NCBI GenBank assembly: GCA_031472005.1
Contig: PZJY01000005.1
Span: 2,418,001-2,482,000 of the forward strand
From: Tetracladium setigerum
Lineage: Eukaryota > Ascomycota > Leotiomycetes > Helotiales
Length of the DNA stretch: 64,000 bases
Direction: 5' to 3'
Shown: in pieces, positions 12,001 to 23,689 of the stretch
Layout of the letters: each line of letters opens with the position of its first letter
Numbering within the stretch: position 1 is the stretch's first letter
The notes under the pieces: model-generated
Databases searched by the model: none
Told to the model about the DNA's origin: nothing
Seen by the model: the letters and a program-made list of their open reading frames with translations, nothing else
Position numbers and translations under genes: made by a program

Positions 12001-12614
12001 TGGCCTACGAAAGAAGGAGGCAGAACAGCATCTGGCCAGCACTGTTCCAGCTGTCAACGGGTAAGTCAACCCCAAAATGAAACTTACAAAACTTTGACTG
12101 ATTAACGTTCCATCAGCCACCTCGTCAACGATGGAGTCGAGGAAACCCCGCCATCACGAGGGGTATATCGCGGTGAGAGCTCTGAGGAGCTTTTCACCAA
12201 TCTTGATGGAGCCAATGTTGGCTTCAAGCACTGGCACCCACTTGCTGTCACCGCCAACGGCAACAAACTCGGGGGTCAAGCAGATATGGGTGGTGTGTGG
12301 GAATGGACTAGCTCTAAACTTGCCAAGCATGAAGGATTCGAGCCCATGCCATTGTATCCAGCATATACTGGTAAGCGCATTTGTCGAGCGAGCGAGATTT
12401 GTTTGCTGACCCGAATAGCTGATTTCTTTAATGGAAAACACAACATTGTCCTTGGTGGCTCTTGGGCCACGCATCCACGTATTTCTGGAAGGAAGTCGTT
12501 GTAAGTTGTCTTGTTCATGAAACCATTGCAGTTACTAACAATGCTAGCGTTAACTGGTATCAACGCAATTATCTTTACACTTGGGCTGGGGCTCGGCTTG
12601 TTCGAGATCTTTGA
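9063..12614 (+). CDS. EGT1: Ergothioneine biosynthesis protein 1 (methyltransferase plus sulfoxide synthase)
   Basis: Fused fungal enzyme that trimethylates histidine to hercynine and then couples it oxidatively to cysteine, on the way to ergothioneine. Exons: 9063-9305, 9366-9484, 9538-9776, 9833-9947, 9999-10012, 10073-10094, 10146-10435, 10815-11498, 11546-11621, 11669-12060, 12117-12370, 12419-12500 and 12548-12614. The N-terminal EgtD-like domain carries the SAM-binding MVVELGSGN and SLGSSI. The middle DinB-like domain has the metal-ligand motif EHEAMHLE. The C-terminal FGE-sulfatase-like domain has ITNEEYA, CAAWMGGRIPTAEEA, GANVGFKHWHP, GGVWEWTSS and RNYLYTWAGARLVRDL. Two exons are only 14 and 22 nt, and one intron is 379 nt against about 50 for the rest. 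The acceptor at 11545-11547 (GGG) is one base short of frame; adding it gives 866 codons. Confidence 0.95.
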
Positions 12615-13696
12615 AAGTAATAGTTACAGTACGGATTTGCAGACTTTAAAATTCCATCGTGGAGGTTCGCTAATTTCACTCAAAGTATGCATGTTAGTAG
12701 TTTTTCTTTGGTCATCGGAAGGAAAATGGGCCGGATCTTGTCCCATTTCTGCAGTCTGTTTGTTTAATCGAAGCATCATTTATGGAATTAATGTAGGCAA
12801 AATAGTATGAAATAACAGCTTATTGGTACCTAACTAAGAAAGATCCGAGTAAGAGCGAGACTCATTGGTTTGTGGTATTCGTTTGTGCTGTATGCTCCCG
12901 TTTCACTTGACCCGAGACAGAGCGGGACATGTTCAAAGACCAAGACCGCTTTACAAACGAGATGAAGACTCAGCTTTCGCCGACACAATTCTCTTTCAAG
13001 TCAGTTGCAGCTTTCCTTCACTTCAACCTGGGTTTCAAAGGTTGAACTTCGACAGCAGTGGGAGGAAGACGAAAGTCACGTGTCCTGAATCACCTCCTTC
13101 GTCCAATATAGGAAGCGTCAGTCGGTGCAAAAACATATCGCCGGTGCTGCGCGCGTGAACCTCTCAACAACAAACATTTTGCAAAGAACTTCCAGATCGA
13201 CCTTGGAAGCTTGACACATTGTGTTGTCGTCGAGACTCTTAGACGTCAACAAGTCAATAACACGCCTACACGACTGAACTTCGACTCGTTTACACGCTAC
13301 TCAACACTTGCCATCTCCTCTCCACCAGAACACCCGATTGCAGGCTTGCTTATCCTGTTACCCTTGTTTGCTTGTTGATTCTTTGCAGGTATCACATTGG
13401 CTCGTATCCTTTCATCCTCGAAACTGAAGCACTTACGCGAACAAGCCTTTCAGTAATTCGAACCAGCAGTCGTCAAGTACCTCTCCTTCAAACCTTCAAG
13501 GAATCGACCTACCCTTATAAAAGCCCTCTCATCTCACAATTGCTTCTTCGATTTCCAGAATTCTCGATTTTCGACTTCTGCTGTGTTTGGTAACCGCTCT
13601 TGACGCGTTTGCTTTGCCTTAACAGGCTAGAGCCGAAAGACTTACGTATAACAGACGCAAGTACAACACTAAGAGCTTGATATCAAATCAGGAGCT
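12615..13696. other. Intergenic and leader of the next gene
   Basis: About 1.1 kb. I see no coding exon with splice signals or domain-like sequence. The last few hundred bases are pyrimidine-rich, as expected of a 5' leader of the gene at 13697. Confidence 0.5.
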
Positions 13697-15759
13697 ATGA
13701 ATAACGACATTTCTCCAGAGACGAGGATTTACAAGGTATTATGATGCATTCCAGGTTTTGTTCGCGAGCTTCTCCTACTTCCTTACCAGGTCGAGTTTCT
13801 CAGACTTCTTTTCTACACTTCATTCTTGATGTTGTTCCTCTCTTTAGATTACTAATGCAATTTACTTTTTCAAGGGGAAGAAGGTGTACAAGTGGGATGA
13901 CTCGCCAGGACTTGGTAAGTGTTGTTTTCCAGATTAACCCCGTTTGTCTTTTGCTAAACATAGACAAGAGCACCACTGTGGCGTCTGTGCAACACCGCTC
14001 CACAGTAAGTAATCCAGAGTTGTCTCAATCATTACATCATGGCTCTGACAATTTTAGATGCTCGTGCGAAGACGACCTGTTTGGGAAAACACGTTGAGCC
14101 GTGCTATCGCTATCATCAGCAATTGCACTTTGTTGGTAAGTTCTTTGCAACTATTTTCTCCTGGGGTCTTTATTTTCCAAAGTTGCTTTACTGATAAAAT
14201 TGAACATATAGGCAAATCTCATGAGTGCTTTGGGTATACACATAGCGGACTATCTCTACCTCATTTCTCTCGCTAATCATTCTTAGCTGCAACACCTCAG
14301 ACGAAATGCATCATAGCAGACACAAGGAAATACTCAGGATTGTCCGACAAATTGCCGCCATTGAACAAGGAGATGATCTTCCATTCTCTACGATTGCATC
14401 GATTGAAGGTTCTGCACGTAAGGGATCCACCAATACACCTACCGATGCCAGCTCCGAGGCCCCATCAGTCGACGATATGAGCTTGACACACAAAAAGCGC
14501 AAGAGAAATAGAAAGCAGGACAGCAAAAATCAGAGAAAGAAAAGCCCCGTTGAGGTGTTTTCTACTGAGGATGTGGATTTCATAAGCGAGGCCATTCACC
14601 TGACAAAGCATGAGAGTAAGGGTGCATGGGCTGGCACATACGACTACAGAGAACAATCGCATGACCGAAAGCTAATTGCTTCGGTTGGAGGAGAAGAAGA
14701 TGCCGATGCAGATGAAACTGACGTCGACGAGGTTGCCGATCAGCTTGAGGAGTTCAGTGTCAAGCCCATCTCAACAATGACCCCAAGACAGAGGAAAAAT
14801 CTCACGAAATTTACTACACCCCTAGGACCAAACAACTTTCGCAAGGGTAGCCGGAAGTACGATCACGGTTTGATCAGCGATATCTTCGATGGTGTAGACC
14901 CCAAATCTTCTTCCGTCTTGGTGTTGAAGTCGCCAATCCCACCAACACTTCGAAGCAACGCAAAGAGCTTGTGGCTAAATTGGTTGCCGCAGTCAAAGAG
15001 GATCTAGATATTATCAACCGTGAAGCGTCCGAGACTGCTACAAGAGAGGCGGGCTTTTGGCAATGGGCTGGAAAAAATGCTTTCGACACCATCAGTCGAA
15101 CCCGGCAGAATTTCGATTGGGCAACTGGACAAAAGATTGGACCCATGAGAGATGGTGGAAACCTTGGTCGACTTGAGGAGGACGAAACCGAGAATGGAGA
15201 TCTAGGCAATCTGACTGACCTGGAGGAGGCAAATGAGGAGACGACAAAAGCCGCCAAATCGAATAACAGAATTCTTGGCCCCGTTATCCCCGAGCAACTC
15301 ACCCTAGCCAAGAATTTGCGAAGGATGGATACCCCCAAGAAGGAAACTAAGCTCATGGTCAAGAACGGAGTTCCATCGGTCGTCACACCCTCGCCTGGCC
15401 GCCCGTTTTCAAACGTCGAGAATGAAATACCTGTCTTCAATGTTGTAGAATGGACTGAAGTCAAATCAGGAAAGGCTAAGAATGAGGCTCACAGGATTCC
15501 CGTCATCAAAGTCACAGATTCGTCTGAAACCAAGTCTCCAAAGATGGCCAAGTCTAGTCTACCCGAGGTCACAAAGTCAACTACCAAGATTGAGCTACAG
15601 ATCCTCCAAGAAAGCAGTGATGATGAGGGAGAATGGGAGGTCGTCAAGAAAGGCAAAGGCGCCGCCAAAGCAATCCCAGCTCCGACGTTGAAAGCCGTCT
15701 CCGCGTCCAAGTCGGCCTTCCATCTTCCAGGCAACCGATCCACCATCAACCTTAAGTAA
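13697..15759 (+). CDS. Unrecognised nuclear-type protein, six exons, about 573 residues
   Basis: Exons 13697-13735, 13848-13914, 13964-14004, 14058-14135, 14212-14233 and 14287-15759 are all bounded by GT..AG introns, several with branch-like motifs. The N-terminus (MNNDISPETRIYK, FFKGKKVYKWDDSP, RRRPVWENTLSRAIAII) is compact and conserved-looking. The large last exon has a Lys/Arg-rich stretch (KKRKRNRKQ), acidic patches, REAGFWQWAGKNAFDTISRT and an acidic end (SSDDEGEWEVVKKGKG). This mix suggests a nuclear or nucleolar protein, as inference only. Two frame breaks occur: a run of three G at 14232-14234 at the last donor, and ACACTTCG near 14945-14952. One base at each makes 574 codons. Reading through the last intron instead would give a separate protein of about 99 residues, but its branch site and acceptor favour splicing. 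Confidence 0.75.
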
Positions 15760-16867
15760 AAGGTCAGCGTGTACACTCTCCTCCATCACTCAGCATGTAT
15801 CTCGATCTTCTACAGCAATGGAAAGCATGAGAAGGGGTGTGAAACAAGAATGCTTGATTTGCCCTGGTGAGATGGTTTTAGGTAGTTCAGATTTCCTTGC
15901 GCCGTTTGTCTTTTCCCCACGCCTCAGTTCGATCTTTTACTGGTCTTTATTTGGAGGATTTGGGATTTTTTTTTTTGGCTCGGAGATGCTGTCAATTTTC
16001 ATTATTCTAGATCCATTTACATCATCATCATCGTCATCATACAAGGTCAGATGGGAGGGGGATTATTTGAAAGGGGAGGGACCATTTGCACTTTTTGATA
16101 TTTTCCATATCTTGCTCGGTTTGGAAGATTAGGACGAGATGATGATTTTATGAATGCTTGGGATGGGTTCTATGGTCGTTAGAGAATACAAGTTATGTAC
16201 ATTATACCATGTGTTTGTGAGGAGAGCGTTCCTTTTGTGTTTGAGGGTGTCTTTCCCTTTCTTTTTGAAATTGTCTATTTATATTCCCCGGGAGTTGTGT
16301 TGCTATTAGGATGGGAGGGAGAGAGAGTTGAACATCCGATGTCGTCTTGGGTAAGAATGGGCTAGGCAAGGCTGTCCACTCTTTGCGCAGGTAAATATGG
16401 AGAATTAGTGAGGGGATGTTATGGAAGAGCTTGGCCATCTAGGACGTTATGCAGATAGATAGCCAACAGCTGCTCCAGTCGGGGTCTATTGGACAGGATG
16501 TGCTCGTCCGTCCACCAACATTTTCCTGGGCGACGAGACGGCCCCTCTCCCTCTCTCTTCTGGTCAAACTCATACGATCCTTCAACTGATGGACAATAGT
16601 ACTTAGTGTAGCGGGGAGCATCGAAGGAATCATCTATGATCTCTCACGCCTTTCGCTGGGGTCAGCAGCATCATCATCAGCATCATCATCGGGGTAAGGT
16701 ATGCAAGTAGTGTGCGCATGATCAAGGAATAGGTGGGTGATGTCCCCTTCTCTCGCTTGACACATAACGTACTACTCTACTGTACTCCGTGCGGACTGTA
16801 GGATATGTTCCTCCTCCTTATTGATGTATGTTGAAGAGCCTCGGCCTAGACGTGAGCTGTGGGTGCT

Positions 16868-16886
16868 ATGTGTGTGTGTGTGTGTG
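16868..16886 (+). repeat. GT dinucleotide repeat
   Basis: About nine GT units in the long gene-free region upstream of the GATA factor gene. Confidence 0.8.
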
Positions 16887-17025
16887 ATAAGAATGGAACG
16901 AGATCATTTTAATTGCTTTCGGTTGTCTGGTCGTCCAGTCTTCGTATTGAATGTATTAAAGTATGGAGTACGTGGCTGTTGAGGTCTCGGCATAGCTCCC
17001 CCTTTCCCTTGGCAGATCCTGCCTG

Positions 17026-17034
17026 ATCAGATAA
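17026..17034 (+). promoter_or_regulatory. ATCWGATAA site (siderophore-repressor GATA motif)
   Basis: The sequence ATCAGATAA matches exactly the consensus described for the SreA/Urbs1/SRE family of iron-responsive GATA repressors. It lies about 1.55 kb upstream of the SreA-type gene's ATG. A CCAAT box at 17077-17081 stands nearby; the GAT triplet that follows it does not match the published HapX spacing exactly. Confidence 0.55.
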
Positions 17035-17671
17035 GATACCTATTTTTCATCGGTACGCACCTAGTCTGACCATTGACCAATCGGATGGTTGATAGATCGA
17101 CATTACCAACCTGAAATCCATCCTGACCTTTTCTTGGCGGCGCTAGGCCAAAAGCGGGCTGGGTAATGCCGATGGAGATGTGATTTCCCTGTCATTCATT
17201 GCTGGCGTCGTGTCGTGTAGCCTCTGGCTGTTCCTGTTCACATTATTCGTCTTTGCACATCTCCCCTTTCTCTCATTCACTCTGTCCAGAAGGACAAGGA
17301 AAAAAACAAAAAAACAAAACATCCCACACATCCCCCACACAACACACACAACATCCTTTTCACACACCCTCTCTCTCAGTCATCCACCCCTTCCCCTTCA
17401 GTAATCATCCACCATCACTCACATCCATCTCCACATCGTCCTAAAACCAACCCACAGCCGTGTTTGACCTGCACTTGCATCGCAGCGCCGAGACCTGAAC
17501 TGCCATCTCTCTCTCCCCCCATCCCATCCCATACTGTACACCATCCACCATCCGTCATACACCACACGCATACAGGGAGAGCCGTTTGCCGGCGCTCATC
17601 TCAAAGAAGTAAAGTACACCACACACAGGGAGAGTCACGCGTTCCTGGCCCTCCTTTTACACACACCTTCT

Positions 17672-17727
17672 TCTGCTGCTGCTACTGCTGCTGCTGCTGG
17701 ATAAGACGACGACGACGACAACGACGG
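17672..17727 (+). repeat. CTG and GAC trinucleotide repeats
   Basis: A CTG-rich tract (17672-17699) followed by a GAC tract (17705-17727) in the distal leader or promoter of the sreA-type gene. Confidence 0.8.
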
Positions 17728-17853
17728 ACTACCACCACCATCAGCGTCGTCAACATTACTGACTCTTGGCCGCTTCACCTTCCAACCCCGTGATCACCAA
17801 GACTCCCAATACACCGGTTCTTGCTACACACTTCACCGACCCCTGCTACACGA

Positions 17854-17904
17854 GGGACAGAGACAGAGACAGAGACGGAGACAGAGACAGACACAGACAC
17901 ACAC
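17854..17904 (+). repeat. GACAGA repeat
   Basis: Imperfect six-base GACAGA units grading into ACAC, in the probable leader of the sreA-type gene. Confidence 0.8.
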
Positions 17905-18150
17905 TCACAGAAAGAGAGAGAAAACCAAGCCGCCGGGAACTGACCACAGGAGACCGCCTCCCTCTAAAGACTCCTCGTCTACCTGGACTAACCTGTCTTG
18001 CTACACTTCATGGACCCCTTACTGCTTCTCTAACATACGTTGATTGGGAGCCGAAGAAGGAAGGGGGAGAGGGAAGGGGATAGACACCTCACTCAGTCCA
18101 GTCCAACCCGACCTAGCCCAGCTGGAGTCCGAACTCGTTGTCATCTCACC

Positions 18151-18159
18151 ATCTGATAA
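18151..18159 (+). promoter_or_regulatory. Second ATCWGATAA site
   Basis: The sequence ATCTGATAA is another exact match to ATCWGATAA, about 420 bp upstream of the start of the SreA-type gene, probably in its leader or proximal promoter. Confidence 0.6.
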
Positions 18160-18576
18160 TTCCGATCTCAAGATCTCGACATCCACCTCTTCTCGTGGCT
18201 TCCGACCTACTTGCCACTTGCCACCTTCACCATCACACCCTACCCACAACGTGACTTTAGCCTCTTCCTTCATCCATCGGCCTTGGCTGATTTCCTTGTA
18301 CCTCACTCTATTCATCTGGATTACATAGCACCGGAAGACCTGTACCGCACTCGAGTTTATAGAACCCATTTCATACACACGGCTGTATTCATCAACTTAC
18401 TCCAACGCCTGGCTGGCCATTCCTCTCGACCTCTTGGCACTGGACCTCATCTGATATCATCTCATCTTGCCTCGAGACTTCTTGTACTTGTCGCTTTTCT
18501 TCCTGTATCTTGGACAACGGTTGACACAAGCTCGACTGCCTTGATACTCCTACTCATCGCATCGCACCATCTTCAC

Positions 18577-20442
18577 ATGTGTGCTGTCGTTCACCAGCTC
18601 CCAGCAATTGGGTTCAAGTCGGATCATCCTGGCAAGAAAATGGACGAAAGAAAAGAGTCATCGCCCCAACGGCGGAAACCAGAGATTCTCCCCATGCGAC
18701 CAGGACTATCGTCCAGGGAAGCCTCGAAGGAGGATATGGAGCTTGCCCAAAATCTGATTGGAAATGCTCAAGGCAACAGAGATAATGGGCAGCAGCAACC
18801 AGGGCAATATCCCAGGGAGAGTCAGTCCCCACTTGAGGAGAGAAATAGCCCAATGTCTACGAGTTCAACCTCAGATCAAAACTACGATACGCTAGGTAGT
18901 GAGCGAGAGCAGATAAATGCCCAGGCCAGCTTGTTTAGCCCCGATTCTGTACCCAGCGGTCAAGTTTGCAGGTGAGTAAAGATGACGATGGTGTCGCATA
19001 GGTCCTAATGCTTTCTAGCAATTGCGGAACGAGTAGAACGCCCCTTTGGCGAAGGTCTCCTCAAGGAGCGACGATATGTAACGCCTGTGGTCTTTACCTC
19101 AAAGCAAGGAATGCTTCGAGACCTACCAACATGAAACGGCCAGCTTCCACCATGTCCTCGGGACCTGGTCAGGAAATGTCAACTCAACGAATCTCGCCGG
19201 CACCACCTAGATGTGGGCCTACACAACATGCCACAGCTGGAGCTACCTACGTAGCTGCAGACCAGACTCCTGGCGGTTCATGCCCAGGTGGTGGAAAGTG
19301 TAATGGTACGGGAGGAGCCGATGGCTGTAGTGGATGTCCTGCGTTCAACAATCGGATATCGAAAAGTGCCAACTTCTCGACCCAAGACCGAAACACTGCC
19401 ACGCCGCAACCCCAAAACGACCAGCCAACAGACGCTCCTTCCCCAATCGACGTTGCCAACTTGACTTTGCAGGCTCAAAACACCACTGTGGTCGTTGCTT
19501 GCCAGAATTGTGGGACCACCATCACTCCACTTTGGCGGAGAGATGAAAGTGGTCACACAATCTGCAACGCTTGTGGTTTGTATGCTCCAATCTGACGTAT
19601 CATGCGCATGCTGACAATCGACAGGTCTGTATCATAAACTGCACGGCGTTCATCGGCCAGTGACGATGAAGAAGTCGGTCATCAAACGCCGAAAGCGTGT
19701 TGTTCCCGCCCCGCAGACGTCGCAAGTTGCAGGAAGCGATAATGGCGACACGGTCATGGACTCTACTGAATCCGATAGGACTTCTCCCCCTCAAGAGATT
19801 CAACGAGGAAGTGTAAATCCAGATGGGTCGATGAATCTAGGCTTTCGCCTTCGCAATGATCAAGGCAGGACACTCCCAGAACTGTCTGCCATGCGTGCTC
19901 AGCATACATCATCCAACCCAACTGATTATGCCTCAAGTTCGATGGCTGGTCCTCCTAGAGATCCCCTGGACTCATTGAACAACAGCAACCGTCTTCCGCC
20001 CATGACATCTTATCCATCACCATCCCGCCCTTCGCTCTCACCCAACTCCTTCCTCTCGCCATCGCGTAAACGATCTTTTGCCTCCCTCGACCAATCGCAG
20101 CAAGCACAATCTCTTCGCTCCGAGTCCGCCCCTGGCCAAGCCCAAATTATGGCCTCCAACTCGTCCAACTCGAAGCGTCTGAGTTCGATAAAGTCCATTC
20201 TCAATCCTGGCTACGCAGAATCATCACCTTCTCCCGGTCGCCAGTCGCCCTATCATGCCCCGAGTCCTGGATTGACAGTCAATTACCCCGCCAGTCCATC
20301 GCATTCCAGTATGGTGGCGCCGATCGAATACGACAGGGCGAAACTCGAGAGAAGGGAAATGTTGCAGCGGGAGGCCGAGCACATGAGAGAAGCGTTGAAA
20401 GCGAAAGAGCGGGAGCTGCAAGAGTTGGGAGATGGGGAATAA
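18577..20442 (+). CDS. sreA: GATA-type siderophore biosynthesis repressor (SreA/SRE/Urbs1 family)
   Basis: Iron-sensing transcription factor that represses siderophore synthesis and iron uptake when iron is plentiful. Exons are 18577-18971, 19019-19575 and 19625-20442 (590 codons, no frame breaks). The introns cut both zinc fingers in the places usual for this family. Finger 1 reads CSNCGTSRTPLWRR, then CNACGLYLKARN; finger 2 reads CQNCGTTITPLWRRDE, then CNACGLYHKLHG, followed by a basic tail. Between them lies the family's signature Cys-rich region (CPGGGKCNGTGGADGCSGCP), thought to sense iron. The C-terminal half is Ser/Pro-rich and ends in a short coiled coil (REMLQREAEHMREALKAKER). The ATG at 18577 was chosen because it is the first in frame near the conserved part; 18640 (MDERKESS) is an alternative. 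Confidence 0.95.
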
Positions 20443-22750
20443 CAACAATACGGCTGAGGTGACGGGACGGATGACACTTCTTATATCTTTGAGTTTTAGG
20501 ATGCGGGTCGTTAATCGGGAAGGTCACACGGAGCGGCAGGAAGACCGGTGGTTGTGGACACGAAACCAAAAAAAAGCAAACATAGTCTGCTCATCAACTC
20601 CTCTTCTTATTAGATATCCCCTCTTTTTCGGGAAAAAGGCGTCAAACAAAGCGGAGCGGCAACGGCAACAGGAGAAATTTTACGGCGTAAAGAAAATGGG
20701 GAAAACCACTTGGGTACAGGGTATATATTCACGTCTCAGGAGTAAGAAGGAATGGGCAAAAATGACAGCCGATATGGAAATACTTTCTTAAATTGTCGAT
20801 GTTGTGTGTTATTGATGATGATGATGAGCATGGCTTGGGAATGAGCGGGGTGTCATGGTATGGCAAGGTGGAGCATGGTGGAGGGGGGATTGTAGCCAAA
20901 ATTTGTTTTGGTTTTTGTTATTTCTTTGGGAGGGAGTGCATTACGGTGCTTCTGGGGTTGGAATTTGGATGGGGGCATGAATGGGTCGGGTAAAGAGGGA
21001 GTGTTATGAGTATTAGTACGATGATTGTATGCATGTGCGATTCATGATTGATTTTGTATTTTGGGGTGGTGACGATGGGATGGAGGTATGGAGGGGAGGG
21101 GGATAAAAAAATATTAATATTCATGAATAACTTATCCCAAGATAAGATCTACACTTCCTGTTGTGCTTAGTCACAGGATGTTTATGTCGGTGCCCGAAGT
21201 GGATAGTGTGCTTCTTTTTTTCTCTGTGGTCTAGGTAGGTAAGCGCTTGAAGGCTTTTGGGCTTGTGGGTGGGGAGAGACGATGTACTGTACAGTATGAA
21301 TCTGTCTTCCAAGTGAGGAGGATGACAAAGATAAGGTACGACTGACCTGGCTTAAAGTTAGGTACGCAGAGTCAGAATTAATAGGGATGCTTTGTTAAAG
21401 TTCGCTTTCCTCAAATTAGTACCCACAAAACTCTATACATCCAGCAACATACTTCTCTCGAAAATTTCAAGTATAAATAATTGAGTTATCACGTACATCC
21501 TAGAATTCTGAACTCGTTTCTTAAGGCTTTGTTGGAAAAACCTGGATTGACAACAAGTGGGCGGCATTGAATTTCGGAACTGTTTGGTCTATTATAGGAG
21601 ATGTGGTACGCTTACTTGGGCAGGTGAATTCGATAGACGAGTGCTGGTAATTTTGTAGACTTCTGTTTGCTTGTCGACATGAGAAGTCAATAACTCGTGT
21701 TTCTCCGTCTGTTTGACAAAGAACGATAATCGACAGCACTTTCCAAAAACAATAACAACAAGGACAACAACTAAAGATATCTCTGCCCGCCTCTTTCTAT
21801 CTATACATACTAACGAAACTTGCCTTCATCAACTTCAATAAGTTTAATCAGTATAGCCAAATCAGACAAGAGAAGAGAGTATACCTCTCCCGTCTCATCC
21901 ACAAACATACTTTCTCGTGAATTCATCATCTTCGACATGATCGTTCTGTTTGACGCGTTACTCAAATTTTGGAATGTCGTTCTCCGACAAGAAGGATACG
22001 CCTGGACTTGATAGTCGTAGGTTGTGGGGAGTTCTGAATGAAGATGAGGAGCTGCAGAGAGATGGAGAGAAGATGAGAGGAGCGAATGAATAAAGAAGGA
22101 GCAAGGGAGGGGTTGGGAGAAGTGAAGGTTTGTCTTTGTGTGGTAGAGGCGAGGTTGTGTGAGAGAGGGGAGGAGGTGGTGCCTTCTCTTCTTTTACATG
22201 CCTCGAGAGTCCCAGAAGTCAGGTGGGAGTAGGTGAGGAATGAGGAAAGTGAAGAAACTGAGAGAATGGCCGAGATGGAAAAATAGATAGCATTGAGTAT
22301 CTCCTTGGACAACAAACTAGAAAGTCAATAGAATTGCTCCTAATAACGTGTTCCTTGAGCAGGGTAGTTTTCTGTGAATTCATTTCACTTCTTTCTGATG
22401 GTACTGAGCACAATTACAATAATGGGTGAACTTAGTTTGTATTTTCATCTCGCATTGTTGGGGAAGAGTTCTGATATACAAAGAAGAATTTTGAAAAGCC
22501 TCATCCATTCTAATTCGTGAGGCGTAGAGTACAAGGATTCCATCCAGCTCCTTCTACCATCTGATTACAAGCAAAGCAAGTGTCTGAGGTTTGGGAGATT
22601 GCGCGAAAGACGGTTCAATAGGGCAGTATTGTTTATTGATTATAAAGACCTGGAAATTGTCGTAATGGGGGAAAGGTTTCGTGCTGGGAAAATCGGTGAT
22701 CTGGGTCGTTGGCTGCTTGATATTCGAAAATCGAGTCCAAAGGAATCATC
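20443..22750. other. Intergenic
   Basis: About 2.3 kb between the ends of the GATA gene and the TVP15-like gene. Apart from the short frame at 21974 I see only low-complexity stretches: G-rich around 20860-21100 and AG-rich around 22030-22200. Nothing else can be supported. Confidence 0.5.
21974..22093 (+). CDS. Possible short protein of 39 residues
   Basis: ATG to TAA frame starting MSFSDKKDTPGLDSRRLWG, followed by an acidic stretch (NEDEELQRDGEKM). The composition is more protein-like than the surrounding chance frames, but there is no splice signal, family match or neighbour support. It may be a small acidic protein, an exon fragment or chance. Confidence 0.25.
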   Translation: MSFSDKKDTPGLDSRRLWGVLNEDEELQRDGEKMRGANE

Positions 22751-23468
22751 TTAAACTTGCTCAGCTCCCCATCCTCCATCAGCTTCTCTCATGTTTTGCG
22801 GTGGCTCGATTGACGGGATGAACTCCAGAACGACGTATCCGACACCAACCAATCCAACCAGAGAACCGAAGATCTGGGTCCAGATGTTATCGGCAAGGAG
22901 AATGGATCCGCAGAAGATGTAGACTACAAACGAATCAGCACATGGACTCTGCCCATCCAATCATCATGTATAACTCACAAATACCACGTCCGAGGAAGGA
23001 GAACAAGAAAGACGCATATCTCGAAAGTTGAGGGGGATTTGGAATTCTGCGCAAGGTTAGTTTGAGTCGGGCGCGCGAATCTGTATGGGATACGGACCAA
23101 GGAGGATGACGGCTGCGCAGTGGTTAGTTTTTGAATCTACTAATGATATGTAGGTAGCTTACCGAGACCGAAGATAGCAACGTAGACTCCAATTATGATC
23201 GATGAGCTGTGAAGAGTAAGTGGATGAGCTGTGTGATGGAGTGTTGAGGGCGACTCCTACAAGGAAACATTATGGAAAATGTGGCCGACGGCACCTGCGA
23301 CCATGAGGCCACCAGCACCGAAGTTCACAAAGCGGCTGTAGAATAGATATTGTCAGCAAATGTTCAAAGTATCAACATTATCGCGCGACGGCAATCGCGA
23401 TTCAGCGTCCAGGAGTAGCTTTGCGACATGGAGGCTGGCCAAACGTACAAAGCATCGGAGAAGTCCAT
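22751..23468 (-). CDS. TVP15: TVP15-like Golgi membrane protein (COPI-associated family)
   Basis: Small membrane protein of the late Golgi in the COPI-associated family. Six exons: 23449-23468, 23261-23335, 23163-23206, 23098-23112, 22979-23046 and 22751-22923. They encode about 131 residues with four hydrophobic segments: VNFGAGGLMVAGAVGHIF, SSIIIGVYVAIFGLAV, YASFLFSFLGRGIFYIF and LVGLVGVGYVVLEFIPSIEP. The last block with the ending PPQNMREA is the family signature. Exon 4 is only 15 nt. A run of five G on the plus strand at 23032-23036 is one base short: the conserved EFQIPPQ reading needs one more C on the coding strand, which makes 132 codons. The start lies close to the end of the gene upstream on the same strand. 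Confidence 0.88.
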
Positions 23469-23689
23469 TGTTGCGAGTAAGGGCAAGAGGGAGAAGAAAG
23501 TTGTACAGCGATTGAGGAAGATAGTGGAGTTGTTGGCGTTGTTGTGGTAGTAGAATTTGTTTTGGAAATTGGTGAGTTCAACGAATTCTGGGATGGATGG
23601 AGGGAAGTTGTTGTCTTTCTTTCGTACAGGATCGCCGCATGCCGCGACGTAACCAAATGAGAAAAGTGGATCCATCTCGGACCAGGCTC

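Larger units (their letters stand above)
15760..18576. other. Long gene-free region and leader of the GATA factor gene
   Basis: About 2.8 kb without a gene. It holds short tandem repeats (ATC/ATG units near 16020 and 16667, GT units at 16868-16886, CTG/GAC units at 17672-17727, GACAGA units at 17854-17904). The second half is pyrimidine-rich, like the long leaders of fungal regulatory genes. Several ATGs with short frames precede the start at 18577 and could act as upstream ORFs. Two exact siderophore-repressor sites are listed separately. Confidence 0.6.

Noticed and set aside
17077..17095. HapX/CCAAT-complex bipartite site before sreA
   Set aside because: CCAAT is present, but the following GAT is one base off the published spacing, so I mention it only as a nearby box.
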